In this document: piece after piece, positions 14,201-25,440 of the stretch
Position numbering within the stretch: position 1 is the stretch's first letter
Layout: every line of letters starts with the position of its first letter
Assembly: GCF_932294415.1 (NCBI RefSeq)
Contig: NC_065545.1
Span: 17,240,857-17,304,856, forward strand
Length of the DNA: 64,000 nucleotides
Direction of reading: 5' to 3'
From: Quercus robur
Taxonomy: Eukaryota; Streptophyta; Magnoliopsida; Fagales; Fagaceae
Position numbers and translations under genes: made by a program
Notes under the pieces: model-generated
Database searches by the model: none
Told to the model about the DNA's origin: nothing
What the model saw: the letters and a program-made list of their open reading frames with translations, nothing else

Positions 14201-17200
14201 CGGTGACAATAGAAATCCTCAAGATGGCAACTAGTCACTTCATATCAGGCAAAAAATAAAAATTTACAATCCCATATTCCTAATCAAGGCACCAAGATCC
14301 AACACCGTACAAACATGTGTGTGGTGTGCGCACACACATGCACAATTAGTGCAAGAGACCATATGAAAGAGTTACTAACAAGTAATGGCATAAGAGAATT
14401 TGACGTGCAGGTTCCATGATCCAACTCTAACTTTGAATTTGTCAACTTTTTCTCCTTTAACCATTTTTTTGCCTCCATAACAGCTGTACTGCAGAGATGA
14501 GGCGTGTCTATATCTGTAATATAATTAACAACATAAGACACCAATCATTATTTAGTAGGTTGATTTTTTTTTTAATTAAAAAAAGTATGCTTGAAGCCAA
14601 TACTACTGCCAACTTTTCTGTTGCGTATCTCACCTGGTCCCCCATCCTCTGCATGTTCAGTAGTAGGACAATCCACAACTCTTGATTTAACAATCATTAT
14701 CAATCGATCACATTCTTCCCTGGTCAAAGGTGAGAACCCCAATCTTCAGTCAAATAAGTAAGAAAGATTAAGAATGAACAATCTGCAGAAATGTTATGTA
14801 TCATTTTTCCTCTTGAACAATGGATGTTTATGGTTGTCAACAAACTAGTATTGCCTCAAGATACTGATGCTACCATTACATTTTAATTATACAATTCAGG
14901 AAAAACATGAGCAGTGGCAAAAATTCTGAGTCCACAAACACACATGCAACAGCGCAACCACATGCATTCATTACACCAATGTAATTCTTGCTATTCTTCT
15001 ACCCTCTCAATTACTTAATAAAGGGGCCATATTTTACAAATACTACTTGCAATAACATTCCCTCCCATATTCTTAAATCAGATGTAAGATATTAAGAGTT
15101 CAGAAATAACATAAGGCCAACCCCAAATATGTATGTATAACATCATCTTCGCTGCCCTTGATAAAAACCTGATGCCAGAGATTTTAGTCTCATATAGTTG
15201 CATCAGTACACTGAAGTTCTAGCTGATGGAAAATTTACAAATGAAAGAGGATATTATATGCATTTGAAAGGGTCAGAAAGAAGATTTACTGTTAAGGGAG
15301 GATAAACAGGTCAGTCAAGCTATTCTTATTTGTTGCCATAATTGTGGGTCCAAGAAACAATGACACTTTGAACTTCCAAACGGTCTACCCAAGTTCATAC
15401 TTTAGAAAAGGAAACCAATAATAGCAATATATATATATATATATATATATAAGTAAGTCTATGAAAAACTAAAAGCAATCGAGGTAGGAAAAAACAAGTA
15501 GAAAGCAAAACCTTAAAAAAATTAAAATAAAGAGAGAAAAAGCTACTAAATTCTCGCTTACCTCGAGAAGGTCTCCTGCATGAGTAACTGTTCAATTACA
15601 CACTTAGTCTCACTCTTACCAACTGCTGTCTGGGGCTCCTTCCTGAAGTGCTTGATCATCTCTGATGACCCATCCTTCTTCTGTAAGAATACAAATCAAT
15701 ATCACATCTAATAGAAACAGATAGTTGTCTTATTGTAAACCAGAACATAACAAAGAAAGTGAAGTGCTTGCATGGTCAGAAAGAATGTCATAAATATAGC
15801 CATTTTCAAGGTAAACTTTCTGCTAGATATTAGTATCAGCAGGGTCCAACCTACTATCAGAAGTCAATAGAAAAACAAGTAAAGAGCAATCTACTAAACA
15901 AGAGAACAGAAGCATCAGCTTCTTCCAAATGGTGACAACAAAATTTATAATTTCAGTCTCTCTCAATGTTTCCATCAAAAAATGGGTGCTTGCAGTCAAA
16001 ATCTAGCATAATGCCCCTTAATACAACAATTTTCACTTGTTTTAGCATGTAAAATTAGTTTGTTAAGGACAACAGATGGGGAGTTCAAAAGAGAGAACTA
16101 CTTCTTGGAGTAAAATGTAGTGCCATGAGAATAAGACAATATAAAAATGCTAACTTTCATGGGAATATCAATCAACCATAGTGGGGCTTCATATAATCTG
16201 GTATCTGGTTCAAACTTTTCTGAAATTACAGCTCCATTTGCAAAGGACCAAAAAAAAAAAAAAAAATTCAACCCAATTTTCAATTTACAAAACAGCTCAC
16301 CATTTATTTTGAAAGAAATACAATAGATGAAAACCCAATTTTCACTCTCTTTGAATTTTTACTGACTTGTCAACATAAATATACATTTGGGTTATGTATG
16401 CAGATCAAAATTTGAGTATGCAGGCCTGTCATATACCTATGGTAAAATCACCCAATTATCAAAACAAAATCATTGCCATAACACAAAAGAATAATACAAC
16501 TACCTGTATCAATTTATTAGTCCTCCGAGTAGAGATATCACTATCATCATTCTCAATATTATGCTCTGCCAAAAAAAAAAAAGGATTAAAAAAGAAATCC
16601 TGCAAAAAGGATCTGAAAGAAAAAAGGCCAATTTTTTCCTGTCTTAATTACATTGCTAATAATCTATGCCTAATTAATAAAACAGATATGGCGAAAGTGT
16701 CAACAGCTGGACACATGAAAATTAAAAGAATATGCCAGAATCTTGTTGACAACATCATAGACATGTAACCAAAAAGGCAAAAGGGCCTCATAGATCAGAA
16801 GCATACGATTATTATGCCAGTAGAAATCAAGGAAGCCCCAAATGAAAACATATATCATCTCATTCAAAAGCCAAATGCAAAAGTTTATTGATTTCTAAAG
16901 GATGACAAGAAGGGGAAATAAAATATATAATTTTTTTTTCTCAATTATCAATGAACAAAAGTGAAATATTAATTTGTTTTTTGTATGCAATAGGTCTGAG
17001 GAAAAAAAAGGCCCCTAACTCAGTAGCAATATGACTCAAAAAGCATAGTATAACTGTACTGTTTTTTGTGTTCACCATCATGAACACCTGTATTTGCTGT
17101 TTTTGTTTTTTCATGATGAATATAAGTCTTATTACTTATCAAAAAAAAAAATGGAGGACAATGAAGTCTCAAGGAGAACACATGTTTGAGAAATAAAAAA

Positions 17201-20200
17201 GAAACAAAAAAGAAAAAAAAATTACAACCTAGGAATCAGCACCTAAGGTTTGCTTGGAATTAACACTAAGTGGTGAAAACAGAAAAACAGAAGCTAGAAA
17301 TAAGCACCTAGGGTTACATGGCTTCAACACCAAGCAAGTGATATATATAGGAATCCAAGAATCAACACCTAGGCTTACTTGGAATCAACACCAAGCACTG
17401 GAAGAAAACCTCCAATCCAAATTTCATTAATTCATGATCAACTATCTAGAATAACAAGTCCAAGAGCCTGTTAATAAGCTCTCTCCAAATTACATCTAAC
17501 ATGGAAAGAAAATAAACTTGTAATGAGATTACTTAAGATATGGAAATAAAAAATCAAATAGAATCAAATCTCTCTAATTGATCAATCAGCATTAATAAGT
17601 AAATTTTGTGTTGATCATAAGTAAAGAGGAAAGAAGTGGATTGGTAATGGGCTAAGTTAGGCTTAGATCCTTTTTAGAGTTTGATGTGGATTGCCTAGGT
17701 TGGGTTTAGGTGGAAATTAGGCTTCGGAAGAGCTAGGACAGATTGAAGGGTTTGGGGGATTTTTGTGGATTGGATCAAGTCAAAATGGAATGGGCAATGG
17801 GAAGACCGATTTATTATATTTCATTTGATTTTATGTATCAAGGGCAGTTTTGTAATTTCATAATGCTCTAGAATGGGCTGTGCTAACAGTCCATTAGATC
17901 TTCTTTTGGCCTTTATTTTAAGTTTGGTTATTTAGTTGGGCTTAGTAGTAAAAGCTTGAGTCCGAGTCCGAGTCCGAGTCCAAGTCTTATTAGGGTTTTA
18001 AGAAATCCTAATTCAACTAGGATTAGGTATTAGTTTTCTATTTAAAGAGTTGTAGTACTTTCTAATTTCTATTGAGTTGATTAATGATGAATGTTTTCAG
18101 AATTTAAGAGCTACGAAGCTTTCTTTAAGGTTTGTGTGATGCAACCTTAGGAACCCTAGGTGTGATGCTTAGGAAGTCTAGGTGTGATTTCTAGAATTTA
18201 TCTATTTTTCTTTAATTTTACTATTCACGGTTACTGTTCACGGATCACTGTTCACAGCACAGGAACAGCCACCCAAACCTTTGTTTCATCCCCAAACTCT
18301 ACTAATCCTTGTCCCCTTTGGAAACCCTATTATCCCTCTTATTTTCTAGCCTATTCCCCACCAAAACCTATCCCTAATTCCTCAAAGCCTATACCAGATC
18401 TGCCCCCTGGTTTTCTAAATCAGATTTTGTTGTTCCCCCTTGTCCTACGTCAATGGGCTTGGTTTTTATTTATTATTTTTTATTCTATGGATTGAGTTAA
18501 GGGCTTGATCATTTTCTATTTAACTAGAGGATAACAAAACAAAGCAAGTGAGCGAGTCTTATAATGCAATTCTGGTGTGACTTGAGTGATGAAGCAGCTG
18601 GAGACAAGGGGATGAAAGCAGCAACAAAGGGCTGAGAAAATCAAAATTGCCAATGTATTCATGATGTGCTATAGAGGTTACCAATTGATGGCAGCTTGAT
18701 GGTGGGTGATGATCACAATGCAGTGTTTAATGGATAATAGGCAATGTCGCAGCCTTTTTTTTTTGTCTGGTTGTGTTATGGGATCCTAGGGTTGATTGGG
18801 CTTGATGGCAACAACTGGGGGTATTGGGAGTTTCATCTGGCGGTCAAATTTGTGATGACAACTTTGAGGAGGTGGCAATGGAGGTTTGTATGAAGACATG
18901 TGTTTGGATAAGCAAGTCTTTTCCTGGACCAGCGTGGGTGCCAATTTTGCTTGGCAGCAACAGATCGGGTCCTGGATATTTAGGTTGCAATGGGTGTATT
19001 TTGCTTTGTGGTTGGGGTGGTGGGGTGATGACGCCATTAGGTATGGACAGTTTTAGATTGGTGGTAAAATTAATGGTGAGGTTCTATTTTAGGTCACGGC
19101 TATAAAGAGGTTGTTGTTGGGGAGTTAACATAACAATTGAGTTTGTAGGTGATGCTATGAGCATACTCTTAGTGACAGAAAATAATCGATTTTTTCTCTA
19201 GCAGAAAAATTAATGTACTCTTAGCGGATGTTAGTTCTAGCATACTCTTAGTGAGAGTACGCTGCTAACGCAAAGGTCAAAGGTTCACGACCTGCGTGGG
19301 CCATTCTAAATAGTTTTACCCCTAAAAAAAAAGGAAGAAAGAAAGGTCTTATACTAACATTTCTTCCCCGCATCAACAAAATCAAACTCAAAAAGCAATC
19401 CCATTTCTCCCACAACTTTAGCACACATCAAACATGGAGGCTCATATGTGCATACACACAGGCATGTAAATAAAATTAGTAAGAGCAACATGGTATTTAT
19501 CCACATCTTTTTAATTACAAAACACACTCTTATTAAAAATTCACCAATTTCCAGGACACCAGCACTCTCCTTCTCACATGCAAAACCACATCCTAAACCC
19601 TCCACCAAGTGGATTGGCAAAATTTTCCAAGAAGCAATCTAGTCACTCCAATTTCCAACACTCATCATCCAAATAGCAAACACCTTTGCAACTTTGTTAA
19701 GCTTTTTCTACACCATGGACACTTCAGAAACCCCATCAATTCTCCAGTGACTAAAACCTAACAAGACCAACTCAAGGTGTGAAAAGAATGCAATTAAGCT
19801 CATTATCTCTATAGCTATTCTTCATATAAAAAAACCCAAATAAAACCCTTGATTTCAAATATCAACCCAAGCAAGCACACACTCCGTGCATGCAATATTT
19901 CTGGTCATATCATACCATCCTTATTCAACCACCATATTTAGCCCATTACTAACTTTAGCGTCTTCAACCTACCAATGCCACCTCCTATTTAGTTAACAAG
20001 ACTACCAACTAAAACCATTTCGGTTTTTTCAGCTTCTACATTTCACCACAGTAAATATAATCCAAAAATACAAGTAACTAACCATTACGCATCTAACATA
20101 ACACTAAGATAGTCAGTTTTTTTTTTTTTTTGGCTTTATATCCCACATAGCAATCACCATAATAAGATAATAACCGAAACCCTAGAACTAACATAAACTC

Positions 20201-20561
20201 CGTCCAAATAATTCAAACAAAAAAAAAACCTAATTGTTCGTACCGTACTCATTACAGTATAGAGAAAAACACACATACCGGAGCTAGAATCGTCAGCGGA
20301 AGATGAGGCAGAAGAGGACTCGGACTCGGACTCAGAAGACTCGGGGAAGAAAACATTGGTCAATAGCTTTCCAGCACCAGTAGCGATTGTACGAGTAGGA
20401 GAGTAGATGAGCCTGGAGAGCCAATTAGGGTTTTCAGGTTCCGGATTGGCCAGTCTTGGCCGCTCGTACGGAGTCCTCGCACCCGCGGCTCGCCTCGGCC
20501 GCACCATCTTGCCTCCCGATCGGGGCTCGGTGGCTCGGCGAGATCTGAAAATGGTGGACAT
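8253..20561 (-). CDS. KAKU4: KAKU4, nuclear-lamina-associated protein, thirteen exons
   Basis: Plant protein of the inner nuclear periphery. Arabidopsis KAKU4 binds CRWN lamina-like proteins and shapes the nucleus. Exons on the minus strand: 20561-20279, 16565-16504, 15680-15562, 14719-14634, 14513-14380, 12937-12755, 12087-11907, 11641-11565, 11308-11221, 10744-10663, 9440-9352, 8791-8695, 8613-8253. Phases join throughout to 614 codons including the stop (613 residues; the Arabidopsis protein is about 574). Conserved parts: N-terminal GGKMVRPRRAAGARTPYERP, then NPNWLSRLIYSP, an acidic Ser/Glu/Asp run, IEQLLMQETFSREECDRLI, MAKSYMRARPPWASPS, SWNIQEEIRRVRSKATEEML and a basic RG-rich C-terminus ending SRGSRGRGK. 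Nucleoporin NUP1/NUP136 shares parts of this layout but has many FG repeats; none is seen here. The exon 5 donor (CTT|GTTAGT) and the exon 12 acceptor are the least certain boundaries. Confidence 0.88.
9660..10090 (+). mobile_element. Possible degenerate LTR or retroelement leader in KAKU4 intron
   Basis: This part of the intron between KAKU4 exons 10 and 11 differs in style from its surroundings: TGGGCTT-rich blocks, an AAGTCCTAAATTTACTAGG stretch, then GATCAATAAAAC and a pyrimidine-rich tail with repeated CTGTTCAC-like motifs. Intron 1 holds a similar arrangement at 17.64-18.50 kb. I found no matching ends or target duplication, so this is a weak call. Confidence 0.3.
10336..10445 (-). mobile_element. 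LINE 3' end with A-tail (minus strand)
   Basis: On the minus strand it reads TTTGTGTTCATCATCGTGAAC, then TTTATTAATAAAATTACAC, then a short run ending in AAAAAAATT. A related plus-strand copy lies at 17.05-17.15 kb. The pattern resembles the 3' ends of plant L1-type LINEs; no coding part is attached. Confidence 0.4.
13378..13449 (+). mobile_element. RTE LINE / Au-SINE type 3' tail with (TTG)n
   Basis: The segment contains GGATCCATAGCCGATCCC, then GGACTAAGGCTTTG and six TTG repeats. This is the standard 3' terminus of plant RTE LINEs and their SINE partners. It lies in the KAKU4 intron between exons 5 and 6. The upstream body was not recognised. Confidence 0.75.
15427..15451. repeat. (AT)n microsatellite
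   Basis: A run of about twelve AT dinucleotides in the KAKU4 intron between exons 3 and 4. Confidence 0.95.
17053..17149 (+). mobile_element. LINE 3' end with A-tail (plus strand)
   Basis: TTTTGTGTTCACCATCATGAAC, a TGCTGTTTTTG stretch, then GATGAATATAAG and CTTATTACTTATC followed by a run of A. It is related to the minus-strand copy near 10.4 kb and lies in KAKU4 intron 1. Confidence 0.45.
17640..18500 (+). mobile_element. Possible solo LTR or retroelement leader in KAKU4 intron 1
   Basis: Features are a TGGGCTTAG stretch, a perfect hexamer run (GAGTCC four times, about 17,957-17,980), TATTAGGGTTTTAAG, a TATTTAAAG box, TTGAGTTGATTAATGATGAATG and repeated CTGTTCAC motifs. This layout is similar to the 9.66-10.09 kb segment. 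It looks like an LTR promoter and leader, but ends and target duplication were not found. Confidence 0.35.
19235..19332 (+). mobile_element. tRNA-derived SINE remnant
   Basis: The stretch TTAGTGAGAGTACGCTGCTAA followed by CGCAAAGGTCAAAGGTTCACGACC resembles a tRNA D-arm/anticodon-arm box A and a degenerate box B (consensus GGTTCGANNCC). It ends in CCCCTAAAAAAAAA. No acceptor stem closes, so it is not a tRNA gene. A partial repeat of its first part lies at about 19,161. Confidence 0.5.
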
Positions 20562-21339
20562 AGTGATTTGAAAACGAAGAGACAGAGAAAAGGCAGTTAG
20601 TTTTTGTGTGAGTGAGAGAGAGAGAGAGTTCGTTTTGTTTTGTTGTGCTTGTTGTTTGTGTGTAATTGCGTGTTAGAGAAAAAAAAAAAAAATGAGGGAA
20701 AAAGTGAGGGGCTGCGGATTTTATAGAATTGAAATTGAAAGTCGTTTGAGGTTTGTAGCGGTTTTCTTCTTCTTCTTTTTTTTTTTTTCTTTTTTTTCTT
20801 TTTTTTTGGTTTTAAAAAAAAGGGGGGTTGTAATTATTTTAGGTACTTGAGCACACTCAACTTGATGGCGTGTCGGAATGTGATTGGTTTGGATTTTTGA
20901 AATAGGGAACAAAAATAGTTGTTTAACGGACAAATGATCTGTGGATCAGCCAAATAACAATAAAGATCTCATAGTACAACTACAAATGATGGCCTTTTAT
21001 TTATGTTTATGTTTAGTCTGTTTTTCAGTTTAAAGTCATTTATGTCCAAACAAGGGATAAACAACCAAGATGAAGATAGTCTCGCCTTCTCTTCTCTTAA
21101 AATGGTTCATTTTGTTATGTCAATGATTATTTAAAAACCGGTTTTTCTTTTTTTTTAAAATAAAAATTTTATCTTTATAAATATTTAAAATATTAAATTG
21201 CAATTTACATCACGTTTGGAGTAGTTTTGACTTTTAACCTTTGATGTTTTGAAATTCATTTGGATCAATAGTTAGGTAGCATTTTGATTTTTGTCCTTGC
21301 ACCCAAGCGTTGTTCTGATATGTCTATTAAATTGACAAA
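20562..21339. promoter_or_regulatory. KAKU4 upstream region
   Basis: Immediately upstream of the KAKU4 ATG. On the gene strand it has a CT-rich leader (complement of the GAGAGAGAGAGAG run at 20,615-20,629) and long A-rich tracts (T-rich on the plus strand, 20,767-20,806). CT microsatellites are common in plant 5' UTRs. The transcription start cannot be placed. Confidence 0.5.
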
Positions 21340-21399
21340 CTATCCACCAACTTTGGTAACGACTTAAATCTCAAATTTGGATTTTTGCTATTATGTAGC

Positions 21400-21742
21400 C
21401 TCTACAAGGTAGCAATTACGTGCTTGGTTGGGTTACTGAAGAATTTAACAATAACTTAGACCATACTTTTCTTATTATAAATTGTAAGACTCTCATCAAT
21501 CAAATTCCTTAAGTGAGAATGAAGCATTGCTTCCATGAAGTAAACAAATTTGCAGATGCCTTGACAAAAAAGGGCTCAGACTAAAGTCAAGATTTTATAC
21601 TTTTTGATATATATAGCCCGCTTGTGGATATGCTGTTATTTTATGATAATTATGGTCTGTATTATAAGAGATTGCAATCTTTGTACGCTAACTCTCCTTA
21701 GTTCTTGTTAATACTATTCCATTTTTACCCAAAAAAAAAAAA
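21400..21742 (+). mobile_element. 5'-truncated L1 LINE, RNase H end plus poly-A
   Basis: Plus-strand translation gives LDHTFLIINCKTLINQIP, a stop, then VRMKHCFHEVNKFADALTKK and GSD before a stop. This is the RNase H tail of plant L1-type polyproteins (family pattern HCFREANKCADALAR). About 120 bp of 3' UTR and a 13-nt A-tail follow. It is a 5'-truncated dead insertion. Confidence 0.82.
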
Positions 21743-22238
21743 AATTATGTAAATTGCCAAAGACTTTATAAGGCCAAAGAGGGATAAGCCCACTTCAAGC
21801 AAGGGTGAAGGGAGACCTGCAAAGGGTGAAAGGTTAGGAGAACCGTTGAGATGCCCATAAACATGATAAAAATACCCAAAAATGTAAACTAGAGGGACCC
21901 TAAGAAGAGCTAACGGGATGGTGTGAAGAATTTGAGAAAGAGAAAACAAGAATGCATAAGGCAGAAGGACAAAGCAAATTAGGAAGGCCATGGCTTAGGG
22001 TTGTGAAATAACCATTTTGTCATGACAGTACATCGAATCTCAATTTTCTTTGCTTTTGTTGAATCCCTAGCTAGCTCCTTGCAACACAAAACCTTAGTAG
22101 TCTTTTGTACACTCTCCTTACTATCACCAAAAGTTTTTTGAATCTTCTAAATCAGGGGCTGAAGGGTTTCATGATTGAACATAAAAGCATCCTTTTTATT
22201 TTTCTTTTATAATTCAATAGTTGGAGAAGCGCAATTTA
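21743..22238. other. Unassigned spacer left of the Harbinger element
   Basis: No gene seen. The last 50 bp (from about 22,190) are the left flank of duplicated kinase block A, since they match 51,735-51,782 beside copy C. Confidence 0.5.
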
Positions 22239-23040
22239 TGCTTTGTATGGATTAAAGGGGAGTAGAGTAAAGGGAGGGAGAGTAAGTTAGTTTACCTTAT
22301 TTGGATGTTTTTTAAGGGAGGAGGGGGAAAGATTTGGAGGGGTTCTAACTACTTCTAACCCCTCATTAAAAAATCTCTCAAATTTCTCTCAACTCTGAAG
22401 ACTCTCTCTCGACTTCTTCACTCTCGTATTGTCTCTCACTCTTCTCTCTCATGCCTAGCTTTCTCTCTCAGAGGTAAACTCTGTTTTTCTTTCAATTTCA
22501 TGGGTTTCTTTTGAGTTGGATCAAATAACTATGTTCTTATAATTGTGATTTTATTGGGTAATTTCTTATTAATTGTGATTTAATGGGGTAATAACATGTT
22601 ATTTGTGAGTGGGTTTCGAATCTGAGGGCTTTTTTCTACTTAAATTTTAAGTTTCAAAGTATTGCTCATAATGTGTTTGATAAAGTGCTTGAGTGAGTCT
22701 AGATTGTAAACTTGCATAAATTTGTATCTCAATGGTGATTATAGCTATATATGGATCTGTATTTCTTGTTTATTTTTCTCTAAACATTGCAATCCTATTA
22801 GTTTGTGATATATGGATGACTATGGTTAATCCTAAGGCTTTGTGATTATGTATACTGTGTAAGTTTGATTTTATGGTCAGGTCTTTTTTTTCATATATTT
22901 ATGATTTTGTAGTTGATATGATTGATGATTGGTTTGTGATTTTTATTGGGTAGTTTCATGTTATTTGCGAATGGGTTTCTAACTTGATTTTTTTTTTTTT
23001 AAAAATTGAATTTTAAAGTTTCAAAGAGTTGCTCACAATG

Positions 23041-23322
23041 GTGCAGTTTGGATTGGGCGTTTGCCCGTCTGCGTTTATTTCTGCGTTTCCTTTTTTTTTT
23101 TTTTTTTTTTTTTTTTTTCTCCCAGCCGCAACTGTTGACCGGTCAGCTGTGAACAGTGCACTTGTGCACTATTCACGGGTCCCACAAACTCCACTTTTTA
23201 TCAACTTTTTCATTAAAAATGGGTCCCACAATACTATTCACACATTTAAAAATTATTTTGCTACAGTGTTTTCAGTTTCAGTTTTCAGTTTCAGCAAAAA
23301 TAAGCTCAATCCAAACGGACCC
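23041..23322. mobile_element. Nested 282-bp MITE
   Basis: Ends GTGCAGTTTGGATTGGGC and, inverted, GGGTCCGTTTGGATTGAGC; AATG flanks both sides (23,037-23,040 and 23,323-23,326). An internal direct duplication of the host Harbinger element preserves the empty site near 22,665 (TTGCTCATAATGTGTTTGAT). It contains a 36-nt T run. The superfamily is uncertain. Confidence 0.8.
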
Positions 23323-24476
23323 AATGTGTTTGATAAATTGCTAATGTGATTGTGTATAATCAAATTCACATGAGTTTGTGTAGTGATTGGTTTCCAAAAA
23401 TGTGTTTATGCATATTTGGGATAGTGGCTACTTTAGTGAAATCAAAGATACTTCTCAATGTGATTAGACAGTATCTATTCTATAACTTGTTATATTCCCT
23501 TTGATTATGTGGTTATGCTTTTTTCCCCCTTAATCATGGATTGTAATAGCTTTGTTGTCATGGGATAATTTTATTAGATGGATAGACAAAAGAATAACAG
23601 GAGACATGTATTGCAAATTTAGGAATGGAGATGTTGAATGACAGTTGCTTATGTAGTTTGTCTTGCAGTCTTTTAGTTAATACTTCAAAGGACACCTCAA
23701 AGGAGACAAATAACTTACTCAATTAGTAGTTCAAGGTTAGAAAGACAAAGCATTCGCAATGAAATAATGAGAGAGATAATTGGAAGTGAAAAGTGTTGTG
23801 ATATTATACAAATGGAGCATGAAGCTTTTTAGATTTGTGTGACATGCTACGTAAAGAAGGTGGCCTCCAACCAACACAACAAGCAATGATTGAAGAACAA
23901 GTTGCCAGATTTCTTTACATATTAAAAATGTAATCATAGCCTGGCTGAACCGGAAGTTTGGGAAAGTATAATCCAGATTTGTCATTTATTTACATATATA
24001 TTTGTTTCAATAACAGATCTACTAACATGGACTTGTGTACTAGTTGAGTTAAGATGAGCTGTAGATGTTATCCTCTTTGCCTCTGCTTAATATAGTGGCA
24101 TAGATTAGCTAGATTTATCAATTGTAGGGTTTAATTCGATGATGCTCCAAATTAAAAATTAATCTGTTGCAGTAAGCAATATGTGAACCTTTCTAAGTAG
24201 TTATAATTGAATGACAAATTAACCTTTTGAGGTTTGACAGAAAACTTGGCTTCTCAATTCTCACAATGATTATCATCTCTTTGTTGATCTTCACTATTTG
24301 CAACTTTGAATATTGAGATTTAATTCTATTTATGAAAATTGATAATTATTAATATCAATCACCATTGGTTTTGGAAGCTATAAGTCTTATTTGCTAATTG
24401 TTTGATTACAATCATACTTGTCGAGGTCATTTCATTATACTAATACAATTCTTAATTTGTTCTCCTTTTTTAACAG

Positions 24477-24894
24477 GCTAAACTTAAAGCAAAAGAGTTT
24501 AAGAACAAACCAATTCCAAACTACGACAAATTGATTGAGCTTTATGGAAAAGATAGAGCAACTGGGGAACAATTTGAAACTGCGTCAGAGATGAGGCAAC
24601 GGTGTGCTACTTCAACTGGAGAGGGCTCTATGGAGAACATTGAAGATATTGATCATTTAGTTGCTCAAAACAAAGTTACTTTGGAGAGCTGTGATAATGT
24701 GGGTGAAACCTCCTTAAAAGCCAAAAAGAGAAAGATATCAAAAAATGAGGACATGGAACAAATTATGGGGGCAATTCAAGATGTTGCTTTAGCAATGAGA
24801 GAAGGAAATTCAGTATTTAGAGAAGGAAATTTAATTTTTGAGAGGGGCTTGGCACGCCTTCCCATTCCTGAGCAAGACGTGTTCCATCAAGGAT
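24477..24894 (+). CDS. Harbinger accessory protein, Myb/SANT-like, exon
   Basis: The reading frame opens after a TTTTTAACAG acceptor. It encodes the C-terminal half of the Myb/SANT-like (Myb_DNA-bind_3, L10-interacting Myb) protein that PIF/Harbinger elements use with their transposase to bind ends: IPNYDKLIELYGKDRATGEQ, a basic KAKKRKISK stretch and an amphipathic EQIMGAIQDVALAMREGN region. The canonical frame stops at 24,894, but the next frame continues the family tail (RLRMRAYLFLFKNPDMLRAF, stop near 25,023), so there is a frameshift near 24,890. The N-terminal Myb helices should lie in an upstream exon, which I could not place. A partner transposase is not visible, so the protein is probably an orphan remnant. 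Confidence 0.65.
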
Positions 24895-25324
24895 GAGATA
24901 GGAATTGATTCTAGATTGCGAATGAGGGCTTATCTCTTTCTTTTTAAGAATCCAGATATGTTAAGAGCTTTTATTGGCTATCCAGTGGTGGAGCAAGGAG
25001 TTATTGTTTACAATGATATCTAATCTTTAAATTTCTCTATCAGTTAGACAAGTAAATGTTCCAAAAAAATTTCAGCTTCTAAAAACCTTTTCAATTGATG
25101 ATTGAACTGTAAAATCTTGGGATTAATTTTTGTTCTTTTGATATTGTAAAATGATGACATCCTTGGCCTATTTTGGTTTCAGCATTTTCTTTTTTATTTG
25201 AATGTACTAGTTTTATGAGTATTAGAAGAAAGTCCTGTGATTGTTTTTTAAATTCTAGAATTCTCTAGTCTAAAGGGGTGTGATAGGCATTGGCATGGCC
25301 ATAACTAACTTTTTTATTTTTATT

Positions 25325-25440
25325 ATTTTTTTATAGAAACAAACACATACACAAGGGAGAGGGAAAGAGGTCAAATATAAAGGTATACCACAACTCCACT
25401 CAAAAGTTATGATAATTTTAAGGGAGGGTGAGACAAGTTA
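25325..25440 (-). mobile_element. SINE-like dispersed repeat
   Basis: On the minus strand it reads AACTTTTGAGTGGAGTTGTGG, then a CCTCTTTCCCTCTCCCTTG region, then TGTATGTGTTTGTTTC. Near-identical plus-strand copies lie at 30,340-30,438 (with an A17 tail) and partly at 41,850-41,900. Here it is nested in the Harbinger element. Family not identified. Confidence 0.45.

Noticed and set aside
19235-19332. Functional tRNA gene
   Set aside because: Box A and box B resemblance only; no acceptor stem pairs, box B is altered and an A-tail follows, which fits a SINE.
8253-20561. NUP1/NUP136 nucleoporin as the identity of the thirteen-exon gene
   Set aside because: Shares the N-terminal TPY.RP and NPNWLS motifs, but no FG/FxFG repeats occur in any exon, and the C-terminus is RG-rich as in KAKU4.
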